From the NCBI RefSeq assembly GCF_018709685.1, contig NZ_JABDHQ010000012.1, positions 1 through 64,000 of the forward strand: a stretch of 64,000 nucleotides of DNA, given 5' to 3'. Positions 53,075 to 62,643 of the stretch are shown piece by piece. A model generated the notes under the pieces. It ran no database searches and had not been told where the DNA came from. It saw only the letters and a list, made by a program, of their open reading frames with translations. Position 1 is the first letter of the stretch, and every line of letters starts with the position of its first letter. Position numbers and translations under genes: made by a program. This DNA comes from Akkermansia muciniphila. GTDB lineage: Bacteria > Verrucomicrobiota > Verrucomicrobiia > Verrucomicrobiales > Akkermansiaceae.

Positions 53075-54475
53075 ATGAGCATCACCTATCTTCCCGGTAA
53101 AGAACCCCACCCCAGGGAAACGCGCCGCATCCTGAAAAACGTCAACCGCGAAGGCTGGAACACGTCCATTGACTGCTACCTGGCCGACGGCGGCTATGAA
53201 GAACTGAAAAAGGCGCTCGGCATGGAGCCGAAGGCCGTCATTGACGAGGTGAAGAAATCCGGCCTGCGCGGCCGCGGCGGCGCGGGCTTCCCCACCGGCG
53301 TGAAATGGACCTTCATCCCGCCGAACAACACCAAGCCCGTTTACCTGGTCTGCAACTGCGACGAATCCGAACCCGGCACCTTCAAGGACCGCTACATCGT
53401 CCACCAGGACCCCCACCAGCTCATTGAAGGAATGGTCATCTCCAGCTACGCGGTGGGCGCGCATCTGGCTTACATCTACATGCGGGAGGAATTCCCCATT
53501 GCCGCGGAAATCATGCTCAAGGCCCTTCAGGAAGCGCGTGAGCGCGGCTTTTTGGGCAACAACATCCAGGGGTCCGGCTACGATCTGGAAATCCGCCTGC
53601 ACCGCGGCGCGGGCGCCTACATCTGCGGCGAAGAAACGGCCCTGCTCAACTCTCTGGAGGGGGTCCGTCCCTACCCGCGCATCAAGCCCCCCTACTTCCC
53701 GGCCGCCATCGGCCTGTACGGCTGCCCCACCATCGTGAACAACGTGGAATCCCTCTGCCAGGTAAAGCACGTCATCGCCATGGGCGGAGAAGCTTACAGC
53801 CAGGAAGGCGCCAAGCGCTCCCCCGGCACCCGCATCATCGGCGTTTCCGGCGATGTGAAACGCCCGGGATTCTATGAAATCGTCTCCGGCTCCATGACCT
53901 TCGGCGAACTGCTGTACGACGTCTGCGGAGGCCCCCGGGACGGCCGCGAATTCAAGGCCGTGATTCCCGGCGGCTCCTCCTCCAAGGTCATGCGCACGGA
54001 TGCGGAATACAAGGTGCAGAACCCGGACGGCACCGTGGGCAAAATCTCCTTCTTCGACATTCCTCTGGATCTGGACAGCATCGCCCAGCACGGCTCCATG
54101 TCCGGCTCCGGCGCGGTCATCGTCATGGACGACTCCCGTTCCATGCCCTGGGCCATGAACAACATCAACCGCTTCTACGCCCATGAATCCTGCGGCCAGT
54201 GCACCCCCTGCCGGGAAGGCTGCCCGTGGATGATGAAGCTCAGCACCCGCATTCTGGAAGGCAAGGCCGCCCCGTCAGACGTGGACCTGCTCATTGAAGT
54301 GGCCAACCAGATTGAAGGAAAAACCGTCTGCGCCTTCGGCGAAGCCGCTTCCTGGCCCACCCAGGCCATGGTTTCCAAATTCAAGGAGGAATTCGTGGCC
54401 TTGACGGACCCCTTCAACGCCTGCCTGCCCCACACCAGGGAAGGCAGGGAGCAAACCCGTTTCCTCACCCGCTAA
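53075..54475 (+). CDS. nuoF: NADH-quinone oxidoreductase subunit F
   Basis: The NADH- and FMN-binding 51-kDa subunit, entry point of electrons. The 466-residue protein has GLRGRGGAGFPTGVKW (NADH), CNCDESEPGTFKDR (FMN), GAGAYICGEETALL, and the [4Fe-4S] N3 ligands in ESCGQCTPCREG plus the Cys of TVCAFGEA. It works with NuoE and NuoG. 51 bp separate it from nuoG. Confidence 0.97.
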   Translation: MSITYLPGKEPHPRETRRILKNVNREGWNTSIDCYLADGGYEELKKALGMEPKAVIDEVKKSGLRGRGGAGFPTGVKWTFIPPNNTKPVYLVCNCDESEPGTFKDRYIVHQDPHQLIEGMVISSYAVGAHLAYIYMREEFPIAAEIMLKALQEARERGFLGNNIQGSGYDLEIRLHRGAGAYICGEETALLNSLEGVRPYPRIKPPYFPAAIGLYGCPTIVNNVESLCQVKHVIAMGGEAYSQEGAKRSPGTRIIGVSGDVKRPGFYEIVSGSMTFGELLYDVCGGPRDGREFKAVIPGGSSSKVMRTDAEYKVQNPDGTVGKISFFDIPLDLDSIAQHGSMSGSGAVIVMDDSRSMPWAMNNINRFYAHESCGQCTPCREGCPWMMKLSTRILEGKAAPSDVDLLIEVANQIEGKTVCAFGEAASWPTQAMVSKFKEEFVALTDPFNACLPHTREGREQTRFLTR

Positions 54476-54526
54476 CAGCAGCACGCAACACCAGTTTTCA
54501 ATACCATTTCCCTCCCATCCGTCATC

Positions 54527-56263
54527 ATGAGTGAAGAAGCTTCCAAACTCCCCAAAGACATTGCCGCCGCTGAAGGCAAGGTGAACGTCCAGATCAACGG
54601 AACGTGGCACCGGTTCCCGCGCGGCACGCGGATTGCAGACGCCTGCCGTTCCGTAGGCGTGCCCATCCCGTGCTTCTGCTACCACCCCAAGCTGGCCGTC
54701 GTCGGCTCCTGCCGCATGTGCATGGTGGAACAGGGAATGCCGCCCAGGCTGGCTCCGGGCCAGACGCCCTCCTATGACGAAAACGGCTACCAGCGCATCC
54801 AGTGGATGCCGCGCCCCATCATCTCCTGCGCCAATACGGTGGCGGAAAACATGGGCATCCGCACGGACAGCCCGCTGGCCAGCGAGGCGCGCCGCGGCGT
54901 GATGGAATTCCTGCTCACCAGCCACCCGCTGGACTGCCCCATCTGCGACCAGGCCGGAGAATGCAAGCTCCAGGAATACTCCAACGACTACGGCCAGGTG
55001 GAAGGCCGCTATGAGGAAAAGAAAACCAAGAAGGGCAAGAACCTGAGCATCGGCCCGCGCGTGAACCTGGACCAGGAGCGCTGCGTGCTCTGCGGCCGCT
55101 GCGTGCGCTTCATGCGCGACATCATGCACGACGAGGTGCTCACCATGTCCCAGCGCGGCACCTTCAACGCCATCACGGTCTATCCCGGCCGCGAACTGGA
55201 CAGCAACTACTCCCTGAACACCGTGGACATCTGCCCGGTGGGCGCCCTCACCTCCAAGGACTTCCGCTTCAAAATGCGCGTCTGGTTCCTGAAGGAAACC
55301 AAGACCATTGACGTGGACTGCGGCACAGGCACCAACATCACCCTCTGGACGCGTGAAGAAAAGGTGTACCGCATCACGCCGCGTCCGAACGACGCCGTGA
55401 ACTCCTGCTGGATGCCGGACTCCCACCGCCTGAACTACAAGTACATCAACGCGGAAACGCGCATTCCCCAGCCCGTCATCCGCACGGACGCGGGGGCGCC
55501 GCACCGCCCGTCCACCTGGGAACCCGCCCTGGCCTCCGTCACGGAAGCCGTCAAGCGCGTCGCCCCGCACCAGATCGCCATCATCGCCTCCGGGCGCATG
55601 ACCAATGAAGAACTTTACATGGTCCGCCACCTGGCCGCGCAAATAGGCACGGACATGGTGGACATCGTCCCCCGCATGGGCGAAAGCGACGGCATGCTGA
55701 TCGCCGCGGACCGCAACCCGAACACGAACGGGGCCAAGCTGGTGCTGGGCATTGAACCCGGTTCCAGGCTGGCCGCCATCCGCGACGGCGTGCGCAACGG
55801 CTCCGTCAAGGGCATCCTTGCTCTGGGGGAAGACCTCACCGCTCCGGAAGCCGGCTTCACGGCGGAAGACCTGAAAAAGCTGGATTACCTGTTCATGACC
55901 GCCCACAGCGCGAATGAAACGGCGCGCCATGCGGACCTGGTTCTTCCGGGCGTCACCTACGCTGAGAAATTCGGCACCATGATCAACGTCACGGGCCGCA
56001 TCCAGCGCCTGAACCGCGCCATCCAGCCCGTGGGCTACGCCAGGGATGACTGGCAGATTCTCCGGGACATCACCCTCCTACTGGGAGGCAACCCCGCGCT
56101 CAAAGACTTCAACTCCGCCCTGGACGTCCTCACCGTCATGAGCACGGAATACGACGCCCTCAACGGCGTCACCTGGGGCTCCATCGGAGACGGGGGCCAG
56201 CCCATTCTGGAAACCGGCGTCACCATCCCCGTGGTGGAACACGAACAAAGCCAGGGCCGCTAA
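54527..56263 (+). CDS. nuoG: NADH-quinone oxidoreductase subunit G, short form
   Basis: Carries the iron-sulfur wire. The 578-residue protein has [2Fe-2S] ligands C51, C62, C65 and C101, the His-ligated N5 cluster H133, C137, C140 and C146, and [4Fe-4S] ligands C186, C189, C192 and C236. From about 290 on is a shortened molybdopterin-oxidoreductase-like domain with no cofactor. E. coli NuoG is about 900 residues, so most of that domain's C-terminal part is missing, as in several other phyla. An extra N7 cluster is not evident. Confidence 0.94.
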   Translation: MSEEASKLPKDIAAAEGKVNVQINGTWHRFPRGTRIADACRSVGVPIPCFCYHPKLAVVGSCRMCMVEQGMPPRLAPGQTPSYDENGYQRIQWMPRPIISCANTVAENMGIRTDSPLASEARRGVMEFLLTSHPLDCPICDQAGECKLQEYSNDYGQVEGRYEEKKTKKGKNLSIGPRVNLDQERCVLCGRCVRFMRDIMHDEVLTMSQRGTFNAITVYPGRELDSNYSLNTVDICPVGALTSKDFRFKMRVWFLKETKTIDVDCGTGTNITLWTREEKVYRITPRPNDAVNSCWMPDSHRLNYKYINAETRIPQPVIRTDAGAPHRPSTWEPALASVTEAVKRVAPHQIAIIASGRMTNEELYMVRHLAAQIGTDMVDIVPRMGESDGMLIAADRNPNTNGAKLVLGIEPGSRLAAIRDGVRNGSVKGILALGEDLTAPEAGFTAEDLKKLDYLFMTAHSANETARHADLVLPGVTYAEKFGTMINVTGRIQRLNRAIQPVGYARDDWQILRDITLLLGGNPALKDFNSALDVLTVMSTEYDALNGVTWGSIGDGGQPILETGVTIPVVEHEQSQGR

Positions 56264-56298
56264 TCACACTTCACACGCACACAACCCGTTAATCCGCC

Positions 56299-57567
56299 AT
56301 GTTTGATTCGATTCTAACCTTTTGCGACGAGGTGCTCAGCAACCCTGTGTGGTTCTACATCATCACCCTGCTGATCAAGATCGTCATCTGCTTCGCCATC
56401 ACCATTCTGTTCATTCCGGTCTGCGTGTACATTGAACGCCGGGTGGCCGCCTGGATCCAGGACCGCGTGGGCCCCAACCGCGCCGGCATCCCGTTGAGCA
56501 TCTTCCGCCGCTTCGGCGCGAAATCCGACCTGCCGTTCAAAAAGACGCTGGACTACTTCGGCCTGCCCCATGACGGAAAAATCGCCAACCTGTGCCGTTT
56601 CTTCCGCCTGGACCGGGACATCCCCATCTTCGGCCTCGTACAGCCCATGGTGGACGGCGGCAAGCTGTTCCTGAAGCAGGACTTTACGCCCCCCTTCGTG
56701 CGCCGCGTGTACTTCTGGATCGCTCCCATCCTGGTGCTGGCCCCCCCGCTGATGACGGCGGCCGTGGTCCCCTTTGCCGGAGACCTCCATACCTCCTACG
56801 GCAACGTGAACATGGCGGTGGCCAACCTCAGCGTAGGCCCCCTGTGGATGTTCGCCATCTCCTCCCTCTCCGTGTACGGGCTGGTGCTGGCCGGCTGGTC
56901 CTCCAACTCCAAATTCCCCTTCCTGGGCGGCGTGCGCTCCTCCGCCCAGATGATCTCCTATGAAATCAGCATGGGCCTGTCCATCATCCCCGTGCTGATG
57001 ATTTACAGCACGCTGGACCTCTCCAACATCGTGGAATACCAGGCCGCCAACGGCTGGCTCATGCTCCCCGTGTGGGGTGAGGGCCTGAGCTGGCAGCGCT
57101 GGATCCTGCTGGTTCCCATCGCCATCAGCTTCATCATCTTCCTGACCTCCATCTTCGCGGAGGCCAACCGCACGCCCTTTGACATGTCCGAATGTGAAAC
57201 GGACCTGGTGGGCGGCTACCACACGGAATACTCCTCCATGAAGTTCGCGCAGTTCTTCATGGGCGAATACGCCGCCATGGTGGTGGGCTCCTCCCTGGTC
57301 ATCACCCTGTTCCTGGGCGGCTGGTCCATCGGCTTCGGCCTGGACGGGTGGCTGAACGAACATGTGGCCAACTGGGTGGCGGTCATCTGCCAGCTCATCG
57401 CGTACGTGCTCAAGCTCCTCTTCTTCGTCTTCTTCTTCGTCTGGGTGCGCTGGACGCTTCCCCGCTTCCGTTACGACCAGGTGATGAAACTCGGTTGGAT
57501 GGTCTTCTTTGAACTGGCCGTCATCAACATCTTCATCACGGCCGCCATCCTTTACTTCGTCAAGTAA
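56299..57567 (+). CDS. nuoH: NADH-quinone oxidoreductase subunit H
   Basis: A membrane subunit forming the quinone tunnel where the arms meet. The 422-residue protein has eight or so membrane segments. Conserved parts are ERRVAAWIQDRVGPNRAG, QPMVDGGKLFLKQDFTP, and AEANRTPFDMSECETDLVGG with EYSSMKF, all at the quinone site and E-channel. It is longer than usual (about 325-345) because of a roughly 40-residue insert between the first two motifs (GIPLSIFRRFGAKSDLPFKK onward) and extra residues elsewhere. Confidence 0.96.
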   Translation: MFDSILTFCDEVLSNPVWFYIITLLIKIVICFAITILFIPVCVYIERRVAAWIQDRVGPNRAGIPLSIFRRFGAKSDLPFKKTLDYFGLPHDGKIANLCRFFRLDRDIPIFGLVQPMVDGGKLFLKQDFTPPFVRRVYFWIAPILVLAPPLMTAAVVPFAGDLHTSYGNVNMAVANLSVGPLWMFAISSLSVYGLVLAGWSSNSKFPFLGGVRSSAQMISYEISMGLSIIPVLMIYSTLDLSNIVEYQAANGWLMLPVWGEGLSWQRWILLVPIAISFIIFLTSIFAEANRTPFDMSECETDLVGGYHTEYSSMKFAQFFMGEYAAMVVGSSLVITLFLGGWSIGFGLDGWLNEHVANWVAVICQLIAYVLKLLFFVFFFVWVRWTLPRFRYDQVMKLGWMVFFELAVINIFITAAILYFVK

Positions 57568-57594
57568 TCACTTCATCCCGACAACATCACTATT

Positions 57595-58158
57595 ATGGCC
57601 TTCAAAACGATCAAGCGCCCGAAGATTTCCCTCGGAGAGCGGTTCTACTTGCAATCCATCCTTGGCGGTCTCTGGATCACCATCAAGCACCTTGTTCTGG
57701 CCCTGCTGGGCAAATCCCGCAACAAGAAGGAACTGGCCGGTTCCGGCATCGGCGTCACGATGCAGTACCCGGAATTCCGCTGGGACAAGCACCTGCCTGA
57801 ATACTACCGCGGGGCCCCCGTCCTGGTGAAGGGGGAAGACGGCCGCGAACGCTGCGTCTCCTGCCAGCTCTGCGAATTCATCTGCCCGGCCCGCGCCATC
57901 ACCATCACCCCCGGAACCATCAAGGAAGGCCCCTGGGGCAAGGTGGAAAAGGCGCCCAAGGAATTCCAGATCGACATGCTCCGCTGCATCTACTGCGGCA
58001 TGTGCGAGGAAGCCTGCCCTGAACAGGCCATCTTCATGAGCCAGGACTACCTGTTCACCCCCACGGACAAGGCCCAAGCCATCCACAACAAGGCCAAGCT
58101 TTACGAAATGGGCGGCACCCGCAAGGGGCTGGTCAACAAGTGGAACCAATACAAATAA
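57595..58158 (+). CDS. nuoI: NADH-quinone oxidoreductase subunit I
   Basis: The ferredoxin-like 23-kDa subunit with two [4Fe-4S] clusters (N6a, N6b) passing electrons to N2. The 187-residue protein has CVSCQLCEFICPARAI and CIYCGMCEEACPEQAI, both with the full CxxCxxCxxxCP pattern. An N-terminal amphipathic region (SILGGLWITIKHLVLALLG) attaches it to the membrane arm. It lies 27 bp after nuoH. Confidence 0.96.
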   Translation: MAFKTIKRPKISLGERFYLQSILGGLWITIKHLVLALLGKSRNKKELAGSGIGVTMQYPEFRWDKHLPEYYRGAPVLVKGEDGRERCVSCQLCEFICPARAITITPGTIKEGPWGKVEKAPKEFQIDMLRCIYCGMCEEACPEQAIFMSQDYLFTPTDKAQAIHNKAKLYEMGGTRKGLVNKWNQYK

Positions 58159-58194
58159 CCTACCCCGAAACATTCACTCCAATTTCCGTACGTT

Positions 58195-58950
58195 ATGAAC
58201 ATTTTTGCCAGTGACATACTCTTTTACATCTTCGGGGCCCTGGCCGTGATCCTGTCCCTGATGGTCGTCTTCATGCGCAACCCCGTCTCCTCCGCCATGA
58301 TGATGGCCCTCTCCTTCGGAGCCACGGCCGCCATCATGATCGGGCTAGGCGCCCACTTCCTGGGCATTCTCCAGATTCTGGTCTACGCCGGAGCCATCAT
58401 GGTGCTCTTCGCGTTCATCATCATGCTGCTGAACGTGAAGCGGGAAACCTCCCCCTTCCGGCGTCCCGTTTCCGTCGCCATCGGCGTCATCATTGCCGCC
58501 CTCTTCCTCGGCCAGCTCATCGGCATCATCTACTCCCTGCCCGGCGCGAAGGAAACGCACCGCTGCCCGATGGCCACCGCGGAACAGGCATGGAACGACT
58601 TGAAAATCGGGCAGGATGCTCCTGAAAACGGTGCCGCACACAGCACGGCGTGCGAACAGGGCTTCAATCCCTCAAACTACTGCGTAACCGGGGAGCAACC
58701 GGACAAGCTCGTCCGCCCCCACTCCCCCTCCGTCGTTCTTCCCTCCATCTCCCCCCAATGTTCCGCGCACCTCTACCCGGAAGGCACCACCATCCGCGCG
58801 GAAATAGACAACGGGGAATTCCCGGATACCGCCCTGCTGGGCCGCACCCTGTTTGACAAATACAACCGGAGCCTGGTCATCGCCGGACTGGCCCTGCTGG
58901 TGGCCTCCATCGGCGTCGTGGTCCTGAGCCGCCGCCCCTCCGGAAAATAA
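58195..58950 (+). CDS. nuoJ: NADH-quinone oxidoreductase subunit J with a cysteine-bearing loop
   Basis: A membrane subunit with the pi-bulge helix that helps couple redox work to proton pumping. The 251-residue protein has the family core (ILVYAGAIMVLFAFIIMLLN, then a final C-terminal membrane helix). Between the fourth and fifth membrane segments is an insert of about 85 residues (116-200) with four cysteines, C124, C153, C163 and C189. E. coli NuoJ is about 184 residues and lacks it. By usual topology the loop should face the periplasm. Confidence 0.92.
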   Translation: MNIFASDILFYIFGALAVILSLMVVFMRNPVSSAMMMALSFGATAAIMIGLGAHFLGILQILVYAGAIMVLFAFIIMLLNVKRETSPFRRPVSVAIGVIIAALFLGQLIGIIYSLPGAKETHRCPMATAEQAWNDLKIGQDAPENGAAHSTACEQGFNPSNYCVTGEQPDKLVRPHSPSVVLPSISPQCSAHLYPEGTTIRAEIDNGEFPDTALLGRTLFDKYNRSLVIAGLALLVASIGVVVLSRRPSGK

Positions 58951-58976
58951 AAGAACCCTTATCAAGCCTAATCATC

Positions 58977-59294
58977 ATGATACCTCTTACGCAATACCTG
59001 ATCCTCTCCGGCGTCCTGTTTGCCATCGGCCTGCTGGGGGTGATTGTCCGGCGTGACATCATCGTCATCTTCATGTGCCTGGAAATGATGCTCAGCGCGG
59101 CCAACCTCTCCCTGGTGGCGTTTTCACGCGCCCAGGGCACCATGGGGCTGCCCAACTATGACGGCCAGGCCCTGTCCATCTTCATCCTGACCATCGCCGC
59201 GGCGGAAGTAGCCATCGGGCTGGCCCTCATCGTCTCCCTGTACCGGGCCCGGCGCACGGCCAGCACGCAGGACCTCAACACGCTGAAAGACTAA
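58977..59294 (+). CDS. nuoK: NADH-quinone oxidoreductase subunit K
   Basis: A three-helix antiporter-like membrane subunit. The 105-residue protein has the two conserved buried glutamates in MCLEMMLSAANL and in AAAEVAIGLALIVSLYR. Normal length. 26 bp follow nuoJ and 23 bp precede nuoL. Confidence 0.97.
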   Translation: MIPLTQYLILSGVLFAIGLLGVIVRRDIIVIFMCLEMMLSAANLSLVAFSRAQGTMGLPNYDGQALSIFILTIAAAEVAIGLALIVSLYRARRTASTQDLNTLKD

Positions 59295-59317
59295 GAGCAA
59301 CACACCACTCCACGAAC

Positions 59318-61150
59318 ATGTTTAATATTGATATTCAATACACCTGGCTTCTGCTCTTCTTGCCGCTGGTCGTAGCCGCCTTTGACTGGTTCCTGCTGAC
59401 CAGGCGCCCGAACGTCGCGGCGCTCACCTCCACCTTCTCCTGCCTGGCGACCTTCGTCCTTTCCTTGGGCCTGCTGGACCAGACCGGCTCGGACTCCTTC
59501 TCCTGGCTTCCGATCTCCGACGTCTTTTCCGTTGACCTGGGCTTCGTGCTGGACCCCCTTTCCACCCGCATGATGCTGGTAGTCACGGGCATCGGCCTGC
59601 TGGTCCACATCTTCTCCCTGAGCTACATGGCGGACGACAAGGCGAAAACGCGCTACTTCGCGTGCCTGAGCCTCTTCATGTTCTCCATGACGGGCATCGT
59701 CCTGGCGAACAACATCGCCATGACCTTCATCTTCTGGGAGCTGGTGGGCCTTTCCTCCTACCTGCTCATCGGCCACTGGTACACCAGGGACGCCGCCGCG
59801 AACGCCGCCAAAAAAGCCTTCATCTGCAACCGCGTGGGGGACTTCGGCTTCCTGATCGGCATCCTGACCCTCTGGGCGCTGACCAATACGCTGGACTTCA
59901 GCCTGATGGAAATGCCCGCGGGCCTCAGTGAAACCCTGCTGAACATCACGGTGCTGTGCCTCTTCTGCGGGGCGGTGGGCAAATCCGCCCAATTCCCGCT
60001 GCACGTCTGGCTGCCGGACGCCATGGAAGGCCCCACCCCCGTTTCCGCCCTGATCCATGCCGCCACCATGGTGGCCGCCGGGGTGTACATGATGGTGCGC
60101 GTCCAGTATTCCATAGGCGTGGAAGCCTTCCCCGCCCTGGCCTGCAACGTCATCGCCATTATCGGCGCCGTCACGGCCGTCATCGCCGCCTTCATGGCCA
60201 CCCAGCAGAATGACATCAAGCGCGTGCTGGCTTACTCCACCCTCTCCCAGCTGGGCTACATGGTCATGGCCCTGGGACTGCTGGCCGGGGAAGCGGCGAT
60301 GTTCCACCTCTTCACCCACGCCTGGTTCAAGGCCCTGCTCTTCCTGGGCGCGGGCGCCATCATCTTCGCCTGCCACCATGAGCAGGACATCTGGAAAATG
60401 GGCGGCATCATGAAGCGCATGAAGCTGACCTCCCTCACCTTCATCATCGCCACCATGGCGCTGGTCGCCATTCCGTTCACGTCCGGCTTCTTCTCCAAGG
60501 AAGCCATCCTGGAAGCCGCCCTGCACAAAAACCCGGTCTTTTTCTGGATCGGAGCGGGCGTGGCCCTGCTGACCACCTTCTACATGATGCGCGTCATCTT
60601 CGTGGTCTTCTTCGGCAAGAGCCGCAGCCACAGCTCGGAACACGCCAGGGAAGTGGGCGGCCTCATGCTGGTTCCCCTGCTGATTCTGGCCGTGCTGGCC
60701 CTCATTTCCGGTTACGGCTTCATCGCCGACAGGCTGGTTCCCTTCAACGGATTCGTTTCGGAAAGCTTCCACATGGGCATGCCCTTCTACGTCTCCATGG
60801 GCGCGCTGGTGCTCGGCATCCTGCTGGCCGCGGTCTTCTATGCGGGCTCTCCGGCCTCCGACAAGCTCTCCGGCAATGCCGTCTCCCGCGCCCTCGCCAA
60901 CCGCCTCTACATTGACTGGTTCTATGACAAGGTGCTGGTCAGGGGCATCCAGGGCTCCCTGGCCGCCATCATCGACTTCATGGACCAGTTCATCATCTCC
61001 GGCCTCATCGTGGGCGGCCTGGCGCGGCTGACCGCCGCCGCAGGCTCCCTGCTGCGCCGCCTTCAGTCCGGCAGCATGGCCGCCTACACGGCCCTCTTCG
61101 GCATCGGCCTGCTCCTGGTCATCTACTTCACCGTCTTCTATTCCTGCTAA
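59318..61150 (+). CDS. nuoL: NADH-quinone oxidoreductase subunit L
   Basis: The largest, distal antiporter-like proton-pumping subunit, with a long lateral helix at the C-terminus. The 610-residue protein has the proton-antiporter core: FWELVGLSSYLLIG (buried Glu), QFPLHVWLPDAMEGPTPVSA (Lys and His channel motifs), AYSTLSQLGYMVMALG and FTHAWFKALLFLGAG. Length and order are typical. Confidence 0.97.
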   Translation: MFNIDIQYTWLLLFLPLVVAAFDWFLLTRRPNVAALTSTFSCLATFVLSLGLLDQTGSDSFSWLPISDVFSVDLGFVLDPLSTRMMLVVTGIGLLVHIFSLSYMADDKAKTRYFACLSLFMFSMTGIVLANNIAMTFIFWELVGLSSYLLIGHWYTRDAAANAAKKAFICNRVGDFGFLIGILTLWALTNTLDFSLMEMPAGLSETLLNITVLCLFCGAVGKSAQFPLHVWLPDAMEGPTPVSALIHAATMVAAGVYMMVRVQYSIGVEAFPALACNVIAIIGAVTAVIAAFMATQQNDIKRVLAYSTLSQLGYMVMALGLLAGEAAMFHLFTHAWFKALLFLGAGAIIFACHHEQDIWKMGGIMKRMKLTSLTFIIATMALVAIPFTSGFFSKEAILEAALHKNPVFFWIGAGVALLTTFYMMRVIFVVFFGKSRSHSSEHAREVGGLMLVPLLILAVLALISGYGFIADRLVPFNGFVSESFHMGMPFYVSMGALVLGILLAAVFYAGSPASDKLSGNAVSRALANRLYIDWFYDKVLVRGIQGSLAAIIDFMDQFIISGLIVGGLARLTAAAGSLLRRLQSGSMAAYTALFGIGLLLVIYFTVFYSC

Positions 61151-61171
61151 CCTACCAACCAATCACACACC

Positions 61172-62596
61172 ATGCTTATCTGGCTTGTTCTCATTCCTCT
61201 GATTGCCACGGCCCTCATCGGCCTGTGCAAGGCGCCCGCACGCCCGACAGCCCTGCTCAGCGCCGCGCTGACGCTGGCCCTCGGCATCTGGGCCCTGGTT
61301 AGCTTTGACGGCTGTCCCTCCTGCTGGTCCCGCTTTGAGGGGATGGACCTCCAGCTCACGCTGGCCCCGGCCCTGGCCAAAGTAATGCTGCTGCTGACCA
61401 TCCTGGTGACCTTCGCCACCGTACTGGGCACCAACCCGCCCAAGGGGGGGGAAGCCTCCTGGTACAACTCCGCCCTGCTGATTTCCGCAGGCGCCACCGG
61501 AGCTTTCCTGTCAGACAACATCATCTCCTTCTTCGCCTTCCATGAGCTGGCCCTGATCCCCACCTTCGTGATGATCGGCCTGTACGGGCGGGGCGACCGC
61601 CGCACCACGGCCTGGCGCGCCACGCTTTACCTGGGGCTTGCCTCCATGGTGCTGCTGGCGGCCCTGCTGATGATCGGCACGCAGGCGGGCTTCACCTTCT
61701 CCGGATTGAAAGACTTCATGGCCGGCGGCCGGGAACTCGCCCACGCGGAACTCATCGGCGCCCTGCTCATCGCCGGCTTCGGCACGCTGATTTCCCTCTT
61801 CCCCTTCCACTCCTGGGCAGCTCCCGCCTATGCCTCCGCCCCCGCTCCGGTGGCGATGATGCATGCGGGCGTGCTTAAGAAGTTCGGTCTGTACGGCCTC
61901 TTCATGTTCCAGCCGCTGATGGAAACAGGCTTCCTTCCCTGGACGAACATCCTCCTTGTCCTGCTCGTCTGCAACGTCATCTGGGTGGGTTACGTGACCG
62001 TCAACCAGAAAAGGCTGGACCTGCTCCTGGGCAACTCCTCCGTGATGCACATGGGCTACATCTTCCTGGCCTTCGCCGCCCTGGTGGCCTCCGGTTCCGC
62101 GCAAGCCAATCCTTGGGCGCTGAAAGGTGCCGCCCTGCTGATGCTGGCCCACGGCCTGACCATCGCGCTGCTCTTCCTGCTCTGCGGACAGATTGAAAAG
62201 CAGACCGGCACGCTGGAAATCAACTCCCTGGGCGGCCTGAGCGTCAAACTGCCGCGCATGGCCTTCGTCTTCGGCCTGGCGGGCATGGCCTCCATCGGCC
62301 TCCCCGGCCTCGCCAACTTCCCGGGGGAATTCATGGTCTTCTTCTCCGGATTCGCCGGATTTAACGACAGCTTCGGCCCCGTCCAGATCGCCACCATCCT
62401 GTGCCTCTGGGGCCTGGTCATCGGCGCCGTGTACATGCTGAGGGCCTACCGCAATATCTTCCAGGGGGACCTCTCCAAGGCCGCAGCCTACGCCACGGAA
62501 CTGCTGCCTTCCGAACGGGCGGCCAATTACTTCCTGACCATCACCCTGGCGGTCTTCGGCTTCTTCCCCACGCTGGTGCTCCAGTTCTTCTCCTGA
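61172..62596 (+). CDS. nuoM: NADH-quinone oxidoreductase subunit M
   Basis: The middle antiporter-like pumping subunit. The 474-residue protein has FAFHELALIPTFVMIG (buried Glu), FPFHSWAAPAYASAPAPVAM in place of the usual LPDAH motif, and NSSVMHMGYIFLAF. It lies 21 bp after nuoL. In the W-x-P motif after HSW the sequence reads AAPAYASAPAPVA, close to the M-type pattern. Confidence 0.95.
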   Translation: MLIWLVLIPLIATALIGLCKAPARPTALLSAALTLALGIWALVSFDGCPSCWSRFEGMDLQLTLAPALAKVMLLLTILVTFATVLGTNPPKGGEASWYNSALLISAGATGAFLSDNIISFFAFHELALIPTFVMIGLYGRGDRRTTAWRATLYLGLASMVLLAALLMIGTQAGFTFSGLKDFMAGGRELAHAELIGALLIAGFGTLISLFPFHSWAAPAYASAPAPVAMMHAGVLKKFGLYGLFMFQPLMETGFLPWTNILLVLLVCNVIWVGYVTVNQKRLDLLLGNSSVMHMGYIFLAFAALVASGSAQANPWALKGAALLMLAHGLTIALLFLLCGQIEKQTGTLEINSLGGLSVKLPRMAFVFGLAGMASIGLPGLANFPGEFMVFFSGFAGFNDSFGPVQIATILCLWGLVIGAVYMLRAYRNIFQGDLSKAAAYATELLPSERAANYFLTITLAVFGFFPTLVLQFFS

Positions 62597-62643
62597 TTCC
62601 CCTTCCGAATACAATTCAAGTTTAACCTGACCTTCTTTTACCC

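Noticed and set aside
54275-55930. A 551-codon minus-strand frame opposite nuoF and nuoG
   Set aside because: nuoG has every cluster ligand in its own frame; the antisense product resembles nothing.
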